In this document: positions 37,266 to 42,765 of the stretch, piece after piece | How positions within the stretch are numbered: position 1 is the first letter of the stretch | How the letters are laid out: each line of letters starts with the position of its first letter | Assembly: GCA_001970955.1 (NCBI GenBank) | Contig: MPUH01000626.1 | Coordinates: forward strand, 1-42,765 | Length of the DNA stretch: 42,765 nt | Reading direction: 5' to 3' | Source: Stentor coeruleus | Taxonomy: Eukaryota; Ciliophora; Heterotrichea; Heterotrichida; Stentoridae | The notes under the pieces: generated by a model | Seen by the model: only the letters and a program-made list of their open reading frames with translations | What the model was told of the DNA's origin: nothing | The model's database searches: none | Position numbers and translations under genes: made by a program

Positions 37266-38536
37266 AGTCCATCCCCATTAAACCTAAAAGCCCAGAAACC
37301 AAACAAGAAAAGTCTTTATCAAAAGATCTCTCAAGCCAAGACTCCAAACAAATCCCAAAACAAGACACCGACCGGCCTCAAGAAAAAAACCCTCAAAACC
37401 CTCCAACAGAAGATGATGTTATCCATATACTCCCACATGCAAACGAACTTAAACGTCGATCAACAAAAAAAAAACTTACAGTCTTATCAACAAACGATGA
37501 TGCCGAATTGTCTAAAGAATTTGAAAGAGAACTCTCATTTGTAAGACAAAAAAGCATAGGAAAAAAGGAACAAGGAAGCTTAATCATAATAAAAAACCTA
37601 ATAACCTTTACAGGTCAAATTTCATCAAAAACCCAATCAGAATTTGAAGATAAACTAATGGTAATTGAAGGTGATGATGTTAAAAGAGAACATTTACTAG
37701 ACCATGGCTTATGGGTATCTTGTAAAAAAGGACTTAAACCTGAATCCCCAAACCAAGACGATTTTGTTGTAGTTATTGAAGACTCTTCAGTACTTTTAGG
37801 GGTTTTTGATGGTCATGGCACACATGGTCACGAGGTTTCAAATTTCCTTCATAAAGCTTTTCCTAGGACACTTATTAATTCTATATACTGGGAAGAACGT
37901 CCTGATTATGCTTTAGCTGAAACTTTCCCTTCAGTTCACAACGAGCTTGTATCATATTGTTCTAAAAATCCCAATCTTTTTGATTGCACATTATCAGGAT
38001 CTACAGCAACAGTTATTTATACTCGAGATAAAAAAATATACGCCGCTCATACTGGGGACTCAAGAGCTGTACTTGGTAGAAGAATCAAAGGGAAAATAAC
38101 AGCTGTAGATTTAACTAGGGATCATAAACCAACACTTGAAGATGAAAATCAAAGAATCAATCGTATGGGTGGAGAAGTTAGGAAATTAGATAATGATATT
38201 CCTTATAGAGTATTTTTCAAAGGTAAACATTATCCTGGAATTGCCATGAGTCGGACTATTGGTGATCAACTTGCCCAAACTGTAGGAGTGACTTGTATCC
38301 CTGATGTTAGTGTTTTTAATATAGAAGAAAATGATGAGTTTATTATTGCATGTAGTGATGGGGTATGGGAGTTTATCTCAAGTCAAGAAGCTGTTGAAGA
38401 AATTAGTAGACACAATAACCCAAGAACAGCTGCTGAAAATCTAGCAACTTTAGCTTGGAATTATTGGATCAAATATGAAGAAGATGTAGTTGACGATATA
38501 ACTGTAGTCTTAGCATATTTGAAAAACCAAAACTAA
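37217..38536 (+). CDS. PP2C-type protein phosphatase with N-terminal acylation site
   Basis: A 439-residue metal-dependent (PPM) Ser/Thr phosphatase. The N-terminus MGSCSIKTE is a myristoylation site (Gly2) with a neighbouring Cys4 for palmitoylation, predicting membrane attachment. Residues 10-165 are Lys/Ser/Pro-rich and disordered. The catalytic domain (~170-437) has all PP2C motifs: NQDDF, V-F-D198-G-H-G, SGSTA, AHTGDSRAVL, LTRDHKP, RINRMGGEV, AMSRTIGD, IACSD381-GVWEF, and VDD427-ITVVL. The metal-binding aspartates are intact, so it should be active. A parallel exists to ciliate membrane PP2Cs. The gene meets PLC tail-to-tail with only 9 nt between stops, so transcripts probably overlap at their ends. 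The start at 37217 is favoured by the acylation motif. Confidence 0.96.
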   Translation: MGSCSIKTETIQKEPIKSIPIKPKSPETKQEKSLSKDLSSQDSKQIPKQDTDRPQEKNPQNPPTEDDVIHILPHANELKRRSTKKKLTVLSTNDDAELSKEFERELSFVRQKSIGKKEQGSLIIIKNLITFTGQISSKTQSEFEDKLMVIEGDDVKREHLLDHGLWVSCKKGLKPESPNQDDFVVVIEDSSVLLGVFDGHGTHGHEVSNFLHKAFPRTLINSIYWEERPDYALAETFPSVHNELVSYCSKNPNLFDCTLSGSTATVIYTRDKKIYAAHTGDSRAVLGRRIKGKITAVDLTRDHKPTLEDENQRINRMGGEVRKLDNDIPYRVFFKGKHYPGIAMSRTIGDQLAQTVGVTCIPDVSVFNIEENDEFIIACSDGVWEFISSQEAVEEISRHNNPRTAAENLATLAWNYWIKYEEDVVDDITVVLAYLKNQN

Positions 38537-38545
38537 GTAAATCTA

Positions 38546-40816
38546 TTAATTAGCTATATCTTTCTTTTGTATACGTAAAAGTAAGAAACTATTCGGAATA
38601 ACTTCAAGTTTAGCATCAAATAACTCAATAACCCTAATACCTTGACACATAGCTATTATTGGTATAGCATTGCGAGCGATTTCAAAATTCTTAACCTTGC
38701 TTTTTGTTACTATACTAAACACAGCAAAACATATATCAGGGTATTGAAGTTCAAATTTAAACTCTTCTTTCCATGTTGGGTTAAAACCGTTTTTATTTAC
38801 GACTCGAGTTTGGAAAGAATATTCATCATAAGGACTACCATGAAATGATATTTCGACACAAGGACTTATGATTTCATCACTATCTTGAACTTTTGGTAAA
38901 TTAGAAGCTGAGATCACTTCGATGTTTATAAGGATTTTAGCTGATAAAGATTTTTGATTTGTCACATCAATTAAATTGTCAGGATCACATAAGGATTTTG
39001 GTTTTAATATATACCCTGAACGTCCGTTCATAGCAAAAAATCTATTGTTTAAAAGTACTCCAAAATCGTTAGCTTGGTAGTTTATAGCTACAACATGAGC
39101 TCCATGCAACCAAGATGTGACTGGATTGTAATTACTAGAATTAATACGTGTACCTTTAGGATAAATACGTGAAAATGCTTGAAGATTGTATTTTATCATA
39201 GCTAAAGACCCATTATGGGCAATCATACTATTAAGTTTCTTTTCTGAAAATGAGACAATTGAGTTGTAGGAAGGGTCAGGAGAGAAATGTGTTGAGATCA
39301 TACCGATTATCTCGTTTAATTTGTTTTCTTTTGTGGTACCATCACTTTTTTGCTTGGTGCTAAGGACTTTAGCTTTTATAATGAATTTGTATTTTAGGTC
39401 TTCTGGGGATAACATTTTGCCATCAGGGACGTAGATAGAGTCTTTGAGAGTTTCTTGAAAAATTTCTCCAATTATGTTGGACTGTATAGGATTGCAATGG
39501 TTTTCCATTGAAAGTATCACAGGATATGGGGATACTACAAAAGCTGATTCAGCAATAGCTTGAGCAACATCTCTTAAATTGATTTTATTTACCAATGTAT
39601 GCCCATGTGTAACAACAGGCTCATCATCTCCGTCCCAAGTATCAATTTCAACACACCTGCAGCCTTCAAGTAGGACTTTGGTATACATTTCAATACTCGA
39701 CGTTCCTGTCAATTGATTTCCTTCTAAATATGTATTATGTGATGAAGCTATATAATAATTATGCAATGGTTGAGTCATATCCATATGCATTTTCATTAAA
39801 CTTGTATCAAACAAAGAATTGTCAGTCAAACTAAATAAATACATCCTAAAAGAGTCTAAACTTATAGACTGCCCATCATCTCTATCAGCATACACCTTAA
39901 AAATCTCATCAGCATCTACTGATCCACATTGAACTTTTTTACAAAACCCTTTAAATTGTTTTAAATCCATAGTTGGGCTACCTTTTGTAAATTTTCTATA
40001 TAACTCATCAACTTCTGGCTTCTCCATAAAAGTCTCTNCATCATCTCTATCAGCATACACCTTAAAAATCTCATCAGCATCTACTGATCCACATTGAACT
40101 TTCTTACAAAACCCATTAAATTGTTTTAAATCCATAGTTGGGCTACCTTTTGTAAATTTTCTATATAACTCATCAACTTCTGGCTTCTCCATAAAAGTCT
40201 CAACTAGTATTCTAAATTCTTTTCGATCCAACATTCCGTTTTTATTGTTGTCAAAAGAATTGAAAATCTGCTCAATTGCATCGTCATCTACAAAATAGTT
40301 GAGTTGTTTCATAAGCCCTTTAACTTCTTCTAAATTCAAACCCCCACTGTTGTTAGTATCAGCAACACTCCAAGCTCGGTCAATCATGCTCTCTTTTCTT
40401 GAAGCACCAATTTCGCTTATTATATCATCAATTAAGTAGTGGATTCCACTGAGCCAAGCCTCCATTTCTTCCTGTGAAGGGAAAATTAGATCTAAAGATT
40501 TGTTCATGTAATAAAGACTAACTGCCGAATTCCTGTTAAATATTCCTTTGTACTTAGAAAATGAATTTGAGGAACCCCCAATTTCTGTTTTATGTACGTA
40601 GGTTAGATTGAGGCAGGACTTTTTAGAACTTTTGTTGGGGGATACCCATTGAAGTACTGACTTGTCGTATTCTTGAATGAAAAATCTTCGAGGAAATGCT
40701 TTTGAGGCACTTGTCAGCTTAAGAGCTATGACTCCGTATACAACTTTGCTCATTGCTAAAACTTTGTTATATGCCTTTTCGTCAAGACCTTTAAGAAGTT
40801 GACGCCTTTTGATCAT
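38546..40816 (-). CDS. Phosphoinositide-specific phospholipase C (delta-like)
   Basis: Hydrolyses PIP2 to IP3 and diacylglycerol. The assembled frame is 756 residues, about 701 after removal of the false 55-residue duplication at the N. Order: PH domain (~1-130, FFIQEYDKSVLQWVSP; EEMEAWLSGIHYLI), EF hands (DTNNSGGLNLEEV and DNNKNGMLDRKEF look able to bind Ca2+), X box (ASSHNTYLEGNQLTG with catalytic His at ~305, CRCVEIDTWDG, VTHGHTLV with His at ~349), Y box (PKGTRINSSNYNP, WLHGAHVVAINYQ, NGRSGYILKP) and a C-terminal C2 domain (INIEVISASNLPK, PTWKEEFKFEL). Key Glu and Asp of the X box are conserved. The layout equals PLC-delta of other protists; no SH2/SH3 insert. Ca2+-driven regulation is expected from EF hands and C2. 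Its stop lies 9 nt from that of PP2C. Confidence 0.96.
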   Translation of the reverse strand: MIKRRQLLKGLDEKAYNKVLAMSKVVYGVIALKLTSASKAFPRRFFIQEYDKSVLQWVSPNKSSKKSCLNLTYVHKTEIGGSSNSFSKYKGIFNRNSAVSLYYMNKSLDLIFPSQEEMEAWLSGIHYLIDDIISEIGASRKESMIDRAWSVADTNNSGGLNLEEVKGLMKQLNYFVDDDAIEQIFNSFDNNKNGMLDRKEFRILVETFMEKPEVDELYRKFTKGSPTMDLKQFNGFCKKVQCGSVDADEIFKVYADRDDXETFMEKPEVDELYRKFTKGSPTMDLKQFKGFCKKVQCGSVDADEIFKVYADRDDGQSISLDSFRMYLFSLTDNSLFDTSLMKMHMDMTQPLHNYYIASSHNTYLEGNQLTGTSSIEMYTKVLLEGCRCVEIDTWDGDDEPVVTHGHTLVNKINLRDVAQAIAESAFVVSPYPVILSMENHCNPIQSNIIGEIFQETLKDSIYVPDGKMLSPEDLKYKFIIKAKVLSTKQKSDGTTKENKLNEIIGMISTHFSPDPSYNSIVSFSEKKLNSMIAHNGSLAMIKYNLQAFSRIYPKGTRINSSNYNPVTSWLHGAHVVAINYQANDFGVLLNNRFFAMNGRSGYILKPKSLCDPDNLIDVTNQKSLSAKILINIEVISASNLPKVQDSDEIISPCVEISFHGSPYDEYSFQTRVVNKNGFNPTWKEEFKFELQYPDICFAVFSIVTKSKVKNFEIARNAIPIIAMCQGIRVIELFDAKLEVIPNSFLLLRIQKKDIAN
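39874..40201. repeat. Duplicated 163 nt around N at 40038 inside PLC (assembly join)
   Basis: Bases 39874-40036 and 40039-40201 match over 163 nt with two substitutions. The period is 165 nt (55 codons), so the frame is kept and the EF-hand region is duplicated once (KQFNGF versus KQFKGF). One of the two mismatches changes Asn to Lys, the other is silent, as for two alleles. Confidence 0.9.
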
Positions 40817-41877
40817 ATTTAGGATTATAAAGTATTGGAAAATTGATTGGATTTAAAATGGAATAAACTTGTAGTTAGGCTGATAGGGAATTAATTGGAT
40901 TTGGTTGAGAGCTTGGATGATTTTTTTGAGGGATATGCTTAAAATATGGTTTGGAGAGGAAATACTTAATGATTATTATTGGAATTTGCACTTTGTTAGG
41001 ATATTATGCGATTTATAAAAGATCAATGATAGGATAATAGGTATTTTTTATGCGTATGGAAAGGCTTAAATATGAATTTTATTAGGTTTATATGAGTTGC
41101 TGAAGGATTTTCAATATGAAAAAAATATAGTGACTTTTGTGGATTACTTTTTAATGAAAGTATAGGATTAGTTTTACATAATCACAGTTTCTTAATATAG
41201 AAAATTTGGCAAATTCATGAACTCTTTAACTACATTTTATAAGAAAAATATAATTAATTTCTAAATCTACTCCTTAATGCAAATCCTATTATATACACAT
41301 CACAATATCATCACTAACTTGATGAATGGATGGAATATTTATATTATTTCCTTTTTATTCATCTACTCTATTTCATTGCCTCAACTCATATCATAAATAT
41401 TACCTCATCTTACTATTTTTTTACTAGTAATCAAATAATTAACCTAATTTCTCAGCTTCTTTTATTGTTTCTTGCTCATAACTTGAAGTCTTCCTGCTTG
41501 CCCTCTTTAAATGATCTTGTATCCCCAAATCTATCATGTTTTTTTTTTTCACATCATTCTGCACAGTATCTTCTAAGCCCAAAAGTAAATCCAAACTATT
41601 AAAATAGTTTTAAATATTGGTAAATAATCTTAGAAACTTCTGTTGAAACTGAGTCAATAAATATAAGCCAAAAAAAGTAAAAAATCTATGATTTTTGTAA
41701 AGCATTTACACAAATTTTTCTAAGCGTGACATTGAGTTTCTATCAATTCAACAACACATCTAAACTTTAACTAATCTAAAGCCTATTTCTCTCTCACCCT
41801 ACTAAAACATAAAAATAAAAATTTCATATTCTTTTAATTTTCTTTCCATATACTATTTTAATAAGCAAATTTTTTTT
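40817..41877. other. Intergenic region, possible small coding-like segment
   Basis: About 1.06 kb between two minus-strand genes. To ~41170 the plus strand is G/T-rich (5' flank of PLC); from ~41200 it is C/T-rich (3' flank of RPS16). On the minus strand 41609-41439 is an open, charged, helix-like frame of 57 codons including the stop, with an internal ATG giving 32 residues. It is not called as a gene. The plus-strand frame at 41330-41602 is hydrophobic and G-poor and is probably chance. Confidence 0.45.
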
Positions 41878-42333
41878 CTAGCGATAACTCTTTTGTCTTC
41901 TCGCTCTAGCTCCTCTGCCACCAAACTTCTTAGGTTCTTTCCTTCTTGGATCAGCAACAAGTAACGACCTATCATAAGTCAAAAGAAGTTCTTTAACCTG
42001 TTTCTTTGCAGCTTCATCTACGTACTTCTGATAAAAGGCTATAATTCCTTTAGCTATCGCTTGTCTTATAGCATAGATCTGGCTCACATATCCTCCTCCA
42101 TGAACACGTACACGAATATCAACTTTTCCAAACCTTTCTTCTCCAAGTAAAATCACAGGTTCAAGGACTTTAATTCTTAGGGTTTGTGGCTCTACCAAAT
42201 GTAATGGAACTCCGTTAACTCGGATCATCCCTTTACCGCTTGTGACGAGGGCAACTGCATGAGCGTGTTTTTTGTTTCCATAGGCTTGAACACTTTCAAC
42301 TTTAGGCAAATGAGTATGTAAAGGTTGAGCCAT
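41878..42333 (-). CDS. RPS16: 40S ribosomal protein S16 (uS9)
   Basis: Small-subunit ribosomal protein at the P-site region, 151 residues against ~146 in animals. Motifs: [93 protein letters not shown] and the invariant end [11 protein letters not shown], whose last residues reach toward the P-site tRNA. Complete from ATG 42333 to TAG. Secure. No intron visible. The short leader is G-poor on the sense strand. Confidence 0.99.
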   Translation of the reverse strand: MAQPLHTHLPKVESVQAYGNKKHAHAVALVTSGKGMIRVNGVPLHLVEPQTLRIKVLEPVILLGEERFGKVDIRVRVHGGGYVSQIYAIRQAIAKGIIAFYQKYVDEAAKKQVKELLLTYDRSLLVADPRRKEPKKFGGRGARARRQKSYR

Positions 42334-42540
42334 TTATATGGATAATGACTAGGTATTTTAAGTAAAAAAAAAATAGTCGAAACTGTATTTAAAGATAACT
42401 TTTGGCATGGGTTTTTTGATTTTTTTGTTGTATAAAAGTGAAGGGTTGGTAGTAATTTTGGGTTAGGATTTATAATTGAATTTTAAATTTTTACTGTTTA
42501 GGGTAGATTTATATGTAATTAAGTAAATACAAAATAATTT

Positions 42541-42765
42541 TTAGACAATTATTACTGAGTCTGGCATTAGGGTTTTCATTTTGTCATGTGTTTCTTCAGT
42601 AATCCCATTACCTGACAATATAATTTTTTCGAATTTTATACACGACAAAGTCTTTATAAGAGACATGCAGACTTCTTCTGTTATTGAGTTATACCCTAAA
42701 CCGAGGACTTTTAATTTTCTCAACTCTTTGACTATGTTATTTAATTTCACAGCTCCCTTGGCTTC
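42541..42765 (-). CDS. Leucine-rich-repeat protein, 3' part only
   Basis: The frame is open to the right edge (starts EAKGAVKLNN on the sense strand), so only the C-terminal ~74 residues are in the window. They hold ribonuclease-inhibitor-type LRR units: LRKLKVLGLGYNSITEE...LIKTL, then FEKIILSGNGITEETHDKMKTL, and end PDSVIIV with TAA. A 3' tail of this kind closes the LRR horseshoe. Partners and full length are unknown. Confidence 0.8.
   Translation of the reverse strand, partial: EAKGAVKLNNIVKELRKLKVLGLGYNSITEEVCMSLIKTLSCIKFEKIILSGNGITEETHDKMKTLMPDSVIIV

Noticed and set aside
41330..41602. 90-codon plus-strand hydrophobic frame
   Set aside because: G-poor, Leu/Phe/Ser/Tyr-rich and located in the 3' flank of a minus-strand gene; the opposite strand looks more like coding.
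425..42765. Ciliate nuclear code with TAA/TAG as Gln
   Set aside because: TOP1, RPS16, kinase, PP2C and PLC end at TAA or TAG exactly where their families end, so both are true stops.

Overview
The window looks like macronuclear DNA of a heterotrich ciliate very close to Stentor coeruleus. The reasons are: roughly 70-75 % A+T; eukaryotic genes (TOP1, RPS16, heme-type CBS, SOF1/DCAF13, MEKK, PP2C, PI-PLC); conserved proteins that read through with TAA and TAG as true stops, which excludes the Tetrahymena/Paramecium code; and two 15-nt GT...AG introns, each phase 0 and each ending in an in-frame TAG. Fifteen-nucleotide introns with the standard code are the known hallmark of Stentor. The species call is inference.

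Layout from left to right. A basic orphan protein (+) and topoisomerase I (+) are followed by a PLAC8-family protein (-) and a secreted 854-residue protein (-) made mainly of 51 exact-length 13-residue cysteine repeats. Next come a protein with a PYM/eIF2A-like C-terminal helix (-), a Myb/winged-helix DNA-binding protein (-) and DCAF13/SOF1 (-). A 1507-residue coiled-coil protein (+) diverges from DCAF13. Then cystathionine beta-synthase (+), a coiled-coil protein with a CaaX-like end (-), a PYG-rich zinc-knuckle protein (-) and a CCT-domain protein (-). A ~2.1-kaa surface protein (+) carries LamG-like and Cys-rich modules and several membrane passes. A cAMP-receptor-like GPCR (-) and a small coiled-coil/Sfi1-like protein (-) follow. 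The right part holds a MEKK-type kinase (+), an acylated PP2C (+), a PI-PLC (-, convergent with PP2C, 9 nt apart), RPS16 (-) and the 3' part of a leucine-rich-repeat gene (-).

The signalling genes (GPCR, MEKK, PP2C, PLC) lie near each other, but genes are on both strands with separate flanks, so no operon is implied. Most are typical stand-alone ciliate genes.

Six single Ns occur. Each sits between two copies of the same 29-163 nt sequence, so they look like unmerged contig ends. Two fall in genes and add false residues to the surface protein (10) and the PLC (55).

The best candidates for something undescribed are the 51-unit CxC...CC protein, the surface receptor with 54-residue Cys repeats, and the coiled coil with eight exact 39-residue repeats. 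Intergenic DNA shows a strong strand skew: 5' flanks are nearly free of G and 3' flanks nearly free of C on the sense strand.
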